Positions 47,304-60,600 of a DNA stretch of 64,000 nt are shown in pieces. This stretch comes from Henckelia pumila (lineage: Eukaryota > Streptophyta > Magnoliopsida > Lamiales > Gesneriaceae), in NCBI RefSeq assembly GCF_033568475.1, contig NC_133120.1:93948151-94012150 (forward strand), in the 5' to 3' direction. Below the pieces are notes generated by a model, which did no database searches, had not been told where the DNA came from, and saw only the letters and a list, made by a program, of their open reading frames with translations. A program made the position numbers and the translations under genes. Each line of letters begins with the position of its first letter. Positions within the stretch are counted from its first letter, which is position 1.

Positions 47304-49149
47304 TGTTGGAGAACGCGGCGATCAGATCAATTAGGATTGATACCCGGTGCAGCGGAAGTTTAAAAATTTTGTATGGAACGATTCCATAATAGGTATCAAC
47401 CTTACGATTAAATTGTGTGTGTAAAAATTAAATAACAATTATAAAATTTTTACCTTTAATCTCGAATCGAGATTTTGGACACCAACAGATTTCTCTGCTC
47501 TTGTTGTATATCCCTGGAACTGATGGACGAACTGTTCTTCAATCAGGTCCACGAACGGATATTTAATCCCTCTGATAGATTGCATTAGAAAATCTATCAG
47601 AAGTTTCTACGAAGAGAATTAACGAATTTGATCCGTTAAACCAGAATGTAATTCAAAATCACAGGCTGGATTTTTCTCGAGTAGAGGGAGAGAGGGGGGA
47701 CGGCCACCTTTTGAAAATTAACTAGGGTTTTCGAAAAATCCTTGTGACCTGTTGTGTGTAATTTTTGTACTGCAATAACTTATTTATAATGTAGGCCACT
47801 AACAGCTTAGGGCCCATTAGTCATAAGTTCAAGCTCGACAAGCAAAGCCCGCATGTTCAGAAATTAATATAAAATTCATCGTGACTCCGATTGATAAACC
47901 GATTTCACCAATGTGCACAGAAACCATTTCTGCACCTTTTAAAGTCAAGATAAATTTTTCTAAATCCGAATTCAGTGATTTCCAAAAATGGCCATCCCTA
48001 TGTCATTTTAGGAAATCTTACTCCTCTACTCTTAAATAAGTCCAACTTCTTCGTTCATTAAATTTAACTCTTTAAATTTAACTATCTCAACGGGGATTAA
48101 AAATCCATTACACTGTGTGACCCTCAATGGTTCAGGGATACAGCTAGCCGTGGGCTCACAACTCCTTGTGACTCGGAACAACAATTTCCGACTTGCCCAT
48201 CGAATCATGGTATGAGCGCCTAGCAACATCGCCCCATGATTCCCTAGGTATCACTGATAGTGCCTACAAGAACCAGTAGATTTTGGTTAGCGTACAGTAC
48301 GGTCCCTTCATCCATATATCCCGATCGAATCAACAACCATTGGTATATCGAGAGTCGCTCGAGATTCGATAACTATGCAATACATCTTGAAGATCAAATA
48401 GTGACATCGCATGTGCTACTAAGAAACCATTTCTTAAATCACATCATGTACTCTGGCCAGAGATTCGTCACACTAATATCTCCTCAGATCGCATAGGATA
48501 TCCACACTCGCAAGTATGTGGTGAATCCTTGACAACAAAGCATCGACTCCTATATGTGTTGTAACTGTACCCAATCCCGACATCTGATGACCCCAATAGA
48601 GTCGGTAAACGAGTCAAAGCACAGTACTAGCATATAGAGTCTCAATGATGTTTCAAGTAGTAAGGACTAATGGTGTACAACCAAAACCGCGGACTATATC
48701 CACTCGATAAGTGATAACCACTTGGAAAGTCCGGATAGGGTAGTTCGATCATTCATCGTATGAATATCCATTTGCATGCTTCGAACATCTCTATGTTCCT
48801 TAACAATGAAACGTGGTACTCTGCATCGCAAATGCTAGTCTCAAACTCGAGCGATCCTTATCCTTATTATCGGACGGCTCAATCGACTAGGAACAGTTTA
48901 GAATATACAGTGACTATAAGATGTGTTTCATGATAGACATCCCCATGTTCTATCACATCTTACATACACTATAGTATATTCAAGGTCTTTATCAAAACAA
49001 CAATAGTATATCACAATATAACAATATGAAGAAAGATAAAGTCATTGCCATTAATAAAATTGTAAATTATATTAAACAAAAGATTGTTTATACAAAGAGT
49101 CATCAAAGCCCTTAGCCACAAGTTGGCTCACCGGGCACCCACTCTTTCA
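47304..49149 (-). repeat. Copia B: left (3') LTR, 1846 bp
   Basis: It runs from TGTTGGAGAACGCGG to ACTCTTTCA and is followed by ATCTCCCACTTGCCC, the complement of the polypurine tract. It differs from the right LTR (54893-56740) by roughly 15 substitutions plus a 1-bp and a 3-bp indel, counted by eye. Flanking GATAG (47299-47303) is repeated at 56741-56745. Open frames inside it are not genes. Confidence 0.95.
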
Positions 49150-49163
49150 ATCTCCCACTTGCC

Positions 49164-52100
49164 CTATAGCCAACTAGTCATACTACGTAGACCCATTGCT
49201 TCGCGATGTTTGTCAAATAATGGTCCTTGCAAGGGCTTAGTAAGTGGATCAGCGATATTGTCTGCAGAGGCCACTCTTTCGACAGTGATGTCTCCTCTTT
49301 CCACAATCTCCCGGATGATGTGGTATTTCCTCAGTACGTGTTTGGATCTTTGATGAGACCTTGGTTCCTTTGCCTGAGCAACGGCACCCGTGTTGTCACA
49401 GTACACCGGGACTGGACCAACAACTTCAGGAATGACGCCCAACTCTTGGACGAAATTCCTCATCCAAACGGCCTCTTTAGCAGCAGCTGATGCTGCAATG
49501 TATTCAGCCTCAGTGGTGGAATCCGCTGTGGTGTCCTGCTTGGAACTCTTCCAAGAGACAGCACCGCCATTGAGCATGAACACAAATCCAGAGGTTGACT
49601 TCGAGTCATCCACGTCACTTTGGAAGCTAGAGTCGGTATAGCCTTCCAATTTTAGTTCTCTTCCTCCATATACCATGAACATATTCTTAGTCCTTTGTAA
49701 GTACTTAAGAATGTCCTTCACGGCTTTCCAATGCATTTGACCGGGATTAGCTTGATATCTACTCGTGACACTCAGAGCAAATGCTACATCCGGTCTGGTA
49801 GATATCATCCCATACATGATACTACCTATGGCTGAGGCATATGGTACATGTGTCATTTTCTCTATCTCTTCATCAGTCTTGGGACACATAGACTTGGATA
49901 AAGAAACTCCATGACACATGGGTAGATGTCCTCTCTTGGACCCATCCATTGAAAACCGTTTCAATATGGTGTCGATGTAGGTTGATTGAGTGAGTCCTAT
50001 CATTCTCTTAGATCTATCTCTATAGATCTGTATCCCTAGAATATAGGATGCCTCACCCAAATCCTTCATCGAGAATCTACCAGATAACCATATCTTTGTT
50101 GACTGCAACATCCCTACATCATTCCCAATGAGTAGGATGTCATCAACATAAAGTACTAAGAATGTCACAGCATCCTTAACTACTTTCTTGTACACGCATG
50201 GTTCCTCCGGGTTCTTGATGAAACCAAAATCTTTTATTGTTTCATCAAATTTCTGGTTCCAACTTCTTGATGCTTGTTTTAGACCATAAATTGATCTCTG
50301 AAGCTTGCATACCTTATGCTCGCTTCCCATGGATGTGAACCCCTCAGGCTGCTTCATATATATTTCTTCCTTAATGTCTCCATTAAGAAAAGCAGTCTTC
50401 ACATCCATTTGCCATATCTCATAGTCATACCATGCAGCTATGGCAATAAGGATTCTTATGGACTTGAACATTGCAACTGGTGAAAAGGTTTCATCATAGT
50501 CAACTCCTTGTCTTTGAGTATAACCTTTTGCCACCAATCGCGCCTTGTAGGTCAATACCTTACCATCAGGCCCAAGCTTTCTCTTGTAGATCCATTTACA
50601 CCCTATTGGAACAATTCCATCGGGAGGATCTACTAAAGACCAAACTTGGTTTGTATGCATCGAATCTATTTCCGACTGCATAGCTTCAAGCTATAAATTT
50701 GAATCCGCATCAGAAATTGCTTCCTTGAAGTTTCTTGGATCACATCCAACATCGGGTTCATCGTGATCCCCTTCAAGAAGAAGACCATATCGAATAGGAG
50801 GTCTAGAAGTCCTCTCGGATCTTCTTGGTACAGGCGTGTCTATCAATGGTTCCTGAGGTGTAGGATCGTTATTTTGTATTTCGGGTTCTTCTCGAATTTC
50901 TTCGAGTTCCATCATCTCGCCTTTCTTATCCAATAAGAACTCCTTCTCCAAGAAGGTGGCATTCCTTGAAACAAACACCTTTGTTTCAGCAGGATAATAG
51001 AAATAATATCCGATTGAATTCTTCGGATACCCTACAAAATAACATAAGCTGGATCGACTATCCAACTTATCTCCCACTGTCCGCTTCACGTAAGCAGGAC
51101 ATCCCCAAATCCTCAAGTACGAATACTTAGGAGCTTTGCCATTCCATAACTCGTATGGTGTTTTGTCCACTGCTTTAGTGTGGACGTTGTTCAACAACAA
51201 TACCGCCGTTTCAAGCGCATAGCCCCAAAACGAAGGTGGAAGCTCAGTGAAGCTCATCATGGACCGAACCATGTCCAAAAAAGTTCGATTACGACGCTCC
51301 GATACACAATTAAGCTGTGGTGTCATAGGAGGAGTCCACTGAGAGAGAATCCCATTCTCTTTTAGATAGTCCAAAAACTCGGTACTCAAGTATTCTCCAC
51401 CTCGATCCGATCGAAGTGCTTTAATACTTTTACCTAGCTTGTTTTCTACTTCAGCCTTGAATTCTTTGAACTTTTCAAATGCTTCAGACTTATATTTCAT
51501 TAAATATAAATACCCATACCTTGAATAATCATCAGTAAAGGTAATGAAGTAGGTGTGGCCATATTGAGTCCCAACTCTAAATGGACCACAAACATCTGTA
51601 TGGATCAAATCCAACAGATTTTGACTACGCTCAGGTTTCCCCTTAAAAGGAGATTTAGTCATTTTTCCTTTTAGGCAGGATTCACAAGTAGGTAGAGAGT
51701 TAATATCAGACATATCAAACATGCCCTCCCACTAGCTTGTTCATCCTCCTTGAGGAAATATGACCTAGCCTAGCGTGCCAAAGGTTTGCCGGGTTTTGGC
51801 TATCGATTTTCCTTTTGTTTGTTGTTGCCGGTTTATCAACATAATTTATTGGAACGTCTTTTAGTTTTAAGTTGTATAGATCGTTTTCAAGTTGTCCATT
51901 TCCAATTAAACATTCATTCTTGTAAATATTGCAAATTCCATTCACAAAATTGCAAGAATAACCATCTCTATCAAGCATAGAAACAGAAATAATGTTTTTA
52001 ATCAAATCCGGAACAAATAAAACATCTCTTAAAAGTAACTTAAAACCGTTCTGCAAAATTAAATAAACATCTCCCACGGCTTTAGCTTCAACTCTGGAAC

Positions 52101-53076
52101 CATTTCCGAGCCTCAGCTGGGTCTCACCCATTCTAAGCCTGCGACTTCTTGTCATCACCTGCAAATCATTGCAAATGTGAGATCCACATCCGGTATCCAA
52201 TACCCAAGAAGTAGTATTAAGTGAAACATTTATTTCAATATAGAACATACCCTTCGCAGTTCGCAACTGCTCTAGATATTCCTTGCAGTTACGCTTCCAA
52301 TGACCGGGCTTCTTGCAGTAATGGCAAACATCCTTGGATTTTTCCATGTTTGAAGCCTTTGTCTTGTACTTCTTCTCGGGTTCGATTTTCTTGGGTGGGG
52401 CAGAACGTTTCTTACCCTTTGTACTTGGCCCCTTCTTAGCAGAAGAAGAGGAGCCCACCAAGAAAGCCGGTTTATCCTTCTTTAATGTGGATTCATATGT
52501 CACAAGCATATTGACCATCTCTTCAAGGGAGGCCTCTATCTTGTTCATATTGAAATTTACTACAAATCCGTCAAACGAAGAAGGAAGAGACAGAAGTAGT
52601 AAGTCCACGTTGAGTTCATGCTCCAACACCAAATCAAGGGTTACCAACTTCTGTATGAGCCAAATCACTCGTACCCCATGATCACGGACCGAAGTCCCTT
52701 CACGCATGCGACACGTCATTAGCTCCTTTACAGTAGCGAACCTTTCGGCCCTCGATTGAGCCCCAAAAAGTTCCTTGAGTTGTACGTGAATGTCAGCAGC
52801 ATTCACGGTGTCCTCAAATCGCCTCTGGAGTTCATCAGACATCGAGGCTTGCATATAGCATTTGGTCTTGATATCATGGTCCCACCATGTATCAAGCTTG
52901 GCTAACTCCTCCGGACTTACGTCAGCTGGTGCTTCCTTCGGAGGAGATTTTTCTAACACGTAGAGCATCTTCTCCGAAGTCAAGACAATCTTCAACTTAC
53001 GGAACCATTCCGTATAGTTTGCGCCAGTCAACTTATTTTGTTCGAGGATCGAGAAAAGTGGATTACGCGAATTCAT
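49164..53076 (-). pseudogene. Copia B polyprotein (gag, protease, integrase, reverse transcriptase, RNase H), broken
   Basis: The start is the methionine of MNSRNPLFSILEQNKL at 53076. Gag leads to a zinc knuckle CHYCKKPGHWKRNC (about 52326-52285), then protease LDTGCGSH (near 52195). The pre-integrase NLWHARLGHISSRRM is followed by integrase (LIHTDVCGPF, DDYSRYGYLYLM, SERRNRTFLDMVRSMM). Reverse transcriptase has VDYDETFSPV, MDVKTAFLNGDIKEEIYM and LYVDDILL (near 50150), and RNase H has [19 protein letters not shown] and RSKHVLRKYHI. Order protease-integrase-RT-RNase H is Ty1/copia. Two breaks: a 2-base loss near 51730, inferred from copia A, shifts the frame before the integrase; and a TAG at about 50691-50693 lies between integrase and reverse transcriptase. 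Otherwise long open frames remain, which fits a recent insertion. Confidence 0.93.
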
Positions 53077-54224
53077 CTTATGAAATACTGAAAAGAAACA
53101 GACAAATATCAGTGATTGTTTAAGCAATTTACTAAGACATAAAATAGGCGAAATTTATTTTATGAATCTCACTCCCACTATTTTAACGATTTCACTACCC
53201 TCTAGTGAAAACGGGAAACTGTTTTCCTTAGTGAGAACATGGAGTCCAATTGACAAACTTATGGTCCCGAATAATATCAGCCAACCATAATTTTCAAAAG
53301 GTAGAGCCCAATTGCTTCCAAAGCAACCTCCACGTTTTTACCTCATGTCCAATAAGGGCCCAATAATATGACGCCGTTTATTGTGACATGTCAAGATGAC
53401 CCATCAATATTAAGTTGTGATGGACGGTCGCCATGTGGATCCCCCAATAATATGAGCCGATCCCATGGGAGTTCCACCCAACTTACAACATGTGTCGATC
53501 CAATGTACAGCTTTCCGACGAACGGGCCCCCCCAATAATATGAGCCGGACCGTATCCGCGGGTAGCATCTCATACATTGATCGTTGATGGAAGGTAGGAA
53601 CATTTAAACAAATTTAAATTTCCTTTATTTATCTTGATATCAATTTTAAATCATATTTAAAATGAGGGATTTTAATTATAAAAATTTGTCTCATCATTTT
53701 TAAAATTTTGTATGCTTGTCGGATTCACACAATTTTGTATAAAACATGCATACAACTATAATATCACATATTATATAGGATGATCGATTCCATTTCTAAT
53801 CGAGCCGTGGTTGCCAATCACGAGTCTTAGTCCAATCCTAGGTAATATGCAGTATGCAATGCAATCCTATTACATTTGCTTCCAATTTACATTTCTTCTG
53901 TCTTTATTGTCTGCTGGGCCCACCTCCATCTTCAAATCTTGATCTCCCACTAAATCTAATGTATTTACAATAAATAACAATGACAAGTAGGGGATACATT
54001 TTTAAGGGGTGGGAACGGGCCATAAACCAAGCCCACTTTTATTACATATGACATTCATATTGGGCCATAAACCAGGCCCATTAATAAAACCAACAACAAT
54101 AAAAACAAATGTAAATTCCTAACATACACCTACAAAATTGGTCATGGCAATCGATCATCCTTATCCAATAACATTTAATTCAAAATTAATTTATTGGATA
54201 ACATGCAATGGCAATTTAAATTTA

Positions 54225-54380
54225 AAAGGATAAAATCATATTTCATACATAAAATCTTATTTTACATACAAAATCATATTTTATCTTTTATCAAATAAAA
54301 TCATATTTTATCTATAAAATCCAATTTTATACATAAAATCATATTTTATCAATATATCCATAAGATCATATCTTATCATC
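54225..54380. repeat. AT-rich minisatellite in copia B leader
   Basis: Irregular repeats of ATAAAATCATATTTTAT, about 16-25 bp apart. A similar array lies in copia A at 62540-62665. Confidence 0.75.
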
Positions 54381-54597
54381 AATTGTACCAAAAATAATTA
54401 ATTTCAAAATTCAATTTAAGGATAAAATATTAAAATTTTCCAAAAATTCAAATTTATCCAAAAATCAATTTTAAAATTTTCGGACTCGAACAATTCGATC
54501 CGACGCCTCGTGGACCAATCAAAACAATTTTCGATCGGACCAAAAATAGAATTTTAACATATTAAAATTTAATTTAAAAATTAAAAATTAATTTTTC

Positions 54598-54770
54598 CGC
54601 GGGCCGCCCGGGACATTCCCGGGCTGCCCGCGCCCCGTAGGGCTCGGGCCGGGCAGCCCGGCTACCCCTAGGGCAGCGACGATCGCTGCCCTGGGCAGCG
54701 ATCACATCGCTGCCCATGGGCAGCGCCGAGCGCTGCCCCGGGCAGCGATCCAATCGCTGCCCGGGTTTTT
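54598..54770. repeat. GC-rich hairpin array in copia B leader
   Basis: Several perfect or near-perfect inverted repeats follow one another: GGGCAGCGACGATCGCTGCC-type, GGGCAGCGATC / GATCGCTGCCC, GGCAGCGCCGAGCGCTGCC, CCCGGGACATTCCCGGG. It is roughly 170 bp of strongly GC-rich DNA between AT-rich flanks, ending about 100 bp from the primer-binding site. The RNA would fold into a row of stems. Confidence 0.9.
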
Positions 54771-54869
54771 GCCCGAAAAATATTTTTATTTTTAAAATAT
54801 TTATTTTGTTTCAAAAACCGAGGCCTAAAATTTTTTTTTGTACAATCGATTAATTTAATCGCTTGATCT

Positions 54870-54891
54870 GAGCAACCTGGCTTTGATACCA
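54870..54891 (-). promoter_or_regulatory. Copia B primer-binding site
   Basis: On the minus strand it reads TGGTATCAAAGCCAGGTTGC, next to the 5' LTR end, complementary in type to initiator methionine tRNA. It differs from copia A by one base (CAAAGCC versus CAGAGCC). Confidence 0.85.
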
Positions 54892-54892
54892 C

Positions 54893-56740
54893 TGTTGGAG
54901 AACGCGGCGATCAGATCAATTAGGATTGATACCCGGTGCAGCGGAAGTTTAAAAATTTTGTATGGAACGATTCCATAATAGGTATCAACCTTACGATTAA
55001 ATTGTGTGTGTAAAAATTAAATAACAATTATAAAATTTTTACCTTTAATCTCGAATCGAGATTTTGGACACCAACAGATTTCTCTGCTCTTGTTGTATAT
55101 CCCTGGAACTGATGGACGAACTGTTCTTCAATCAGGTCCACGAACGGATATTTAATCCCTCTGATAGATTGCACTAGAAAATCTATCAGAAGTTTCTACG
55201 AAGAGAATTAACGAATTTGATCCGTTAAACCAGAATGTAATTCAAAATCACAGGCTGGATTTTTCTCGAGTAGAGGGAGAGAGGGGGGACGACCACCTTT
55301 TGAAAATTAACTAGGGTTTTCGAAAAATCCTTGTGACCTGTTGTGTGTAATTTCTGTACTGCAATAACTTATTTATAATGTAGGCCACTAACAACTTAGG
55401 GCCCATTAGTCATAAGTTCAAGCCGACAAGCAAAGCCCGCATGTTCAGAAATTAATATAAAATTCATCGTGACTCCGATTGATAAACCGATTTCACCAAT
55501 GTGCACAGAAACCATTTCTGCACCTTTTAAAGTCAAGATAAATTTTTCTGAATCCGAATTCAGTGATTTCCAAAAATGGCCATCCCTATGTCATTTTAGG
55601 AAATCTTACTCCTCTACTCTTAAATAAGAAGTCCAACTTCTTCGTTCATTAAATTTAACTCTTTAAATTTAACTATCTCAACGGGGATTAAAAATCCATT
55701 ACACTGTGTGACCCTCAATGGTTCAGGGATACAGCTAGCCGTGGGCTCACAACTCCTTGTGACTCGGAACAACAATTTCCGACTTGCCCATCGAATCATG
55801 GTATGAGCGCCTAGCAACATCGCCCCATGATTCCCTAGGTATCACTGATAGTGCCTACAAGAACCAGTAGATTTTGGTTAGCGTACAGTACGGTCCCTTC
55901 ATCCATATATCCCGATCGAATCAACAACCATTGGTATATCGAGAGTCGCTCGAGATTCGATAACTATGCAATACATCTTGAAGATCAAATAGTGACATCG
56001 CATGTGCTACTAAGAAACCATTTCTTAAATCACATCATGTACTCTGGCCAGAGATTCGTCACACTAATATCTCCTCAGATCGCATAGGATATCCACACTC
56101 GCAAGTATGTGGTGAATCCTTGACAACAAAGCATCGACTCCTATATGTGTTGTAACTGTACCCAATCCCGACACCTGATGACCCCAATAGAGTCGGTAAA
56201 TGAGTCAAAGCACAGTACTAGCATATAGAGTCTCAATGATGTTTCAAGTAGTAAGGACTAATGGTGTACAACCAAAACCGCGGACTATATCCACTCGATA
56301 AGTGATAACCACTTGGAAAGTCCGGATAGGGTAGTTCGATCATTCATCGTATGAATATCCATTTGCATGCTTCAAACATCTCTATGTTCCTTACCAATGA
56401 AACGTGGTACTCTGCATCGCAAATGCTAGTCTCAAACTCGAGAGATCCTTATCCTTATTATCGGACGGCTCAATCGACTAGGAACAATTTAGAATATACA
56501 GTGACTATAAGATGTGTTTCATGATAGACATCCCCATGTTCTACCACATCTTACATACACTATAGTATATTCAAGGTCTTTATCAAAACAACAATAGTAT
56601 ATCACAATATAACAATATGAAGAAAGATAAAGTCATTGCCATTAATAAAATTGTAAATTATATTAAACAAAAGATTGTTTATACAAAGAGTCATCAAAGC
56701 CCTTAGCCACAAGTTGGCTCACTGGGCACCCACTCTTTCA
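54893..56740 (-). repeat. Copia B: right (5') LTR, 1848 bp
   Basis: It runs from TGTTGGAGAACGCGG to ACTCTTTCA and is followed by the GATAG target duplication (56741-56745). It pairs with 47304-49149, so the whole element is 47304-56740 (9437 bp). Confidence 0.95.
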
Positions 56741-56745
56741 GATAG

Positions 56746-57626
56746 TGCCTGCAAAAACCAGTAGATTTTGGTTAGCATACAGTACGGTCCCTTCATCCAT
56801 ATATCCCGATCGAATCAACAACCATTGGTACATCGAGAGTCATTCGAGATTCGATAACTATGCAATGCATCTTGAAGATCAAATAGTGACATCGCATGTG
56901 CTACTAGGAAACCAATTAACCTAAAACACATCATGTACTCTGGCCAGAGATTCGTCACACTAATATCTCCTCAGATTGCATAGGATATCCACACTCGCAA
57001 GTGTGCGGTGAATCCTTGACAACAAAGCATCGACTCCTATATGTGTCGTAACTGTACCCAATCCCGATATCTGATGACCCTAATAGAGTCGGTAAACGAG
57101 TCAAAGCACAGTACTAGCATATAGAGTCTCAATGATGTTTCAAGTAATAAGGACTAATGATGTACAACCAAAACCGCGGACTATATCCACTCGATAAGTG
57201 ATAACCACTTGGAAAGTCTGAATAGGGTAGTTCGATCATTCATCATATGAATATCCATTTGCATGCTTCGAACATCTCTATGTTCCATACCAATGAAACG
57301 TGATACTCGGCATCGCAAATGCTAGTCTCAATCTCGAGCGATCCTTATCCTTATTTGTGGACGGCTCAATTGACTAGGAACTGTTTAGAATATACAGTGA
57401 ACATAAGATGTGTTTCATAACAGTGATCTCTCTATATTCACTATCTCATCTTACTTTAATATATTCAAGGTCTTTATCAAAATAACAATAGTATATCATT
57501 ATATAATAATAAGATAAAATGAACGCCATTTAAAGAACGTATATTATATTAAACAAAGATTGTTTACAAAAAGAGACTTTCAAAGCCCTTAGCCACAAGT
57601 TGGCTAGCAGGGAATCAACTCTTTCA
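56746..57626 (-). repeat. Copia A: left (3') LTR, second part
   Basis: It resumes with TGCCTGCAAAAACCAG after the copia B target duplication and ends CAACTCTTTCA, followed by ATCTTTCACTTGCCC, the complement of the polypurine tract. The sequence is a clear relative of the second half of the copia B LTR. Confidence 0.9.
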
Positions 57627-57640
57627 ATCTTTCACTTGCC

Positions 57641-60600
57641 CTAAAGCCAACTAGTCATACTACGTAGTCCCATTGCTTCGCGATGTTTGTCAAATAATGG
57701 TCCTGACAAGGGCTTAGTAAGTGGATCAGCGATATTGTCTGCAGAGGCCACTCTATCGACAGTGATGTCTCCTCTTTCCACGATCTCCCGGATGATGTGG
57801 TATTTCCTCAGTACGTGTTTGGATCTTTGATGAGACCTTGGTTCCTTTGCCTGAGCAACGACACCCGTGTTGTCACAGTACACCGGGACTGGACCAACAG
57901 CTTCAGGAATAACGCCCAACTCTTGGACGAAATTCCTCATCCAAACGGCCTCTTTAGCAGCAGCTGATGCCGCAATGTATTCTGCCTCAGTGGTGGAATC
58001 CGCTGTGGTGTCCTGCTTGGAACTCTTCCAAGAGACAGCACCGCCATTGAGCATAAACACAAATCTAGAGGTTGACTTCGAGTCATCCACGTCACTTTGG
58101 AAGCTAGAGTCGGTATAGCCTTCCAATTTTAGATCTCTTCCTCCATAAACCATGAATACATTCTTAGTTCTTCTCAAGTACTTAAGAATATCCTTCACGG
58201 CTTTCCAATGCATTTGACCGAGATTGGCTTGATATCTGCTCGTGACACTCAGAGCAAATGCCACATCCGGTCTGGTAGATATCATCCCATACATGATACT
58301 CCCTATGGCTGACGCATATGGTATGTGTGTCATTTTCTCTATCTCTTCGTCAGTCTTGAGACACATAGACTTGGATAGAGAGACTCCATGACACATAGGT
58401 AGATGTCTTCTCTTGGACTTATCCATTGAAAACCTTTTCAATATAGTGTCGATGTAGGTAGCTTGAGTAAGTCCTATCATTCTCTTAGATCTATCTCTAT
58501 AGATCTGTATCCCTAGAATATAGGACGCCTTACCCAAATCCTTCATCGAGAATCTACCTAACAACCATATCTTTGTTGAATGCAACATCCCTACATCATT
58601 CCCAATGAGTAAGATGTCATCAACATAAAGTACTAAGAATGTCACAACATCCTTAACTACTTTCTTGTACACGCACGGTTCCTCCGGGTTCTTGATGAAA
58701 TCAAAGTCCTTTATTGTTTCATCAAATTTCTGGTTCCAACTTCTTGATGCCTGTTTGAGACCATAGATCGATCTCTGAAGCTTACATACCTTATGCTCGC
58801 TTCCCATGGATGTAAATCCCTCGGGCTGCATCATATAGATCTCTTCCTTAATGTTTCCATTAAGGAATGCAGTCTTCACATCCATTTGCTATATCTCATA
58901 GTCATACCATGCAGCAATGGCAATAAGGATTCTTATGGACTTGAACATTGCGACTGGTGAAAAAGTTTCATCATAGTCAACACCTTGTCTTTGAGTGTAA
59001 CCTTTTGCAACCAATCGTGCCTTGTAGGTCAGTACCTTACCATCACATCCAATGTCGGGTTCACTTTGATCCCCTTCAATAAGAAGACCATATCTAATAG
59101 GAGGCCTAGAAGTCCTCTCGGATCTTCTAGTAATAGGCGTGTCTTGTGATGATTCTTGAGGTATAGGATCGTTATTTTGTATCTCGGGTTCTTCTCGAAT
59201 TTCTTCGAGTTCCATCATCTTGCCTTTCTTATCCAATAAGAACTCCTTCTCCAAGAAGGTGGCATTCTTTGAAACAAACACTTTTGTTTCAGTAAGATGA
59301 TAGAAATAATATCCGATTGAATTCTTTGGATACTCTACAAAATAACATAAGGTGGATTGACTATCCAACTTATCTCCCACTGTCTGCTTCACGTAAGCAG
59401 GACATCCCCAAATCCTCAAGTACGAATACTTAGGAGCTTTGCCATTCCATAACTCATATGGTGTTTTGTCCACTGCTTTAGTGTGGACGTTGTTCAACAA
59501 TAATACCGCCGTTTCAAGAGCATAGCCCCAAAACGAAGGTGGGAGCTCAGTGAAGCTCATCATAGATCGAACCATGTCCAACAAGGTTCGATTGCGACGC
59601 TCCGAAACACCATTCAGCTGAGGTGTCATAGGAGGAGTCCACTGAGAGAGAATCCCATTCTCTTTTAGATAATCCAAGAACTTGGTACTTAAGTATTCTC
59701 CACCTCGATCTGATCGAAGTGCTTTAATACTCTTACCTAGTTTGTTTTCTACTTCAGCCTTGAATTCTTTGAACTTTTCAAATGATTCAGACTTATATTT
59801 CATCAAATATAAGTACCCATACCTAGAATAATCATCAGTAAAGTTAATGAAGTAGGTGTGACCAAATTTTGTACCAATACTAAATGGTCCGCAAACATCT
59901 GTATGGATCAAATCCAATAGATTTTGACTACGCTCAGGTTTTCCTTTGAAAGGAGATTTAGTCATTTTTCATTTCAGGCAGGATTCGCAAGTAGGTAGAG
60001 AGTTAATATCAGACATATCAAACATGCCCTCTCCCACTAGCTTGTTCATCCTCCTTGAGGAAACATGACCTAGCCTAGCATGCCAAAGGTTTGCCGGGTT
60101 TTGATTATCAATTTTCCTTTTATTTTTTGTTGCCGGTTTATCAACATAATTAATTGGAACGTCTTTTAATTTTAAGTTATATAGATCGTTTTCAAGTTGT
60201 CCACATCCAATTAAACATTCATTCTTGTAAATATTGCAAATTCCATTCACAAAATTGCAAGAAAAACTATCTCTATCAAGCATAGAAATAAAAATAATGT
60301 TTTTAACCAAATCTGGCACATATAAAACATCTCTCAAAAATAACTTAAAATCATTCTGCAAAATTAAACAAATGTCTCCCACAGCTTTTGCTTCAACTCG
60401 AGAACCATTTCCGAGCCTCAGCTGGGTCTTACCCATCCTAAGCTTGCGACTTCTTGTCATCACCTGCAAATGATTGCAAATGTGAGATCCACATCCGGTA
60501 TCCAATACCCAAGAAGTAGTATTAAGTGAAACATTTATTTAAATATAAAACATACCCTTCGCAGTTCGCAACTGCTCGAGATATTCCTTGCAGTTACGTT

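Larger units (their letters stand above)
53128..54869 (-). other. Copia B 5' leader (about 1.7 kb)
   Basis: From gag outward it holds four CCAATAATATGAGCC-type motifs (about 53263, 53349, 53444, 53526), a pyrimidine/AT-rich middle, the AT minisatellite and the GC hairpin array listed separately. A small frame at 53391-53603 has a counterpart in copia A (61686-61910), but it overlaps the repeated motif, so coding is doubtful. Confidence 0.6.

Noticed and set aside
48260-48496. 78-codon plus-strand frame, identical at 55851-56087
   Set aside because: It lies inside both copia B LTRs; identity comes from the LTR pair, and it is antisense to the element.
54668-54892. Minus-strand frame in the copia B leader, and similar ones at 63119-63336
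   Set aside because: They are formed by the GC-rich hairpin array and are not conserved between the two elements.
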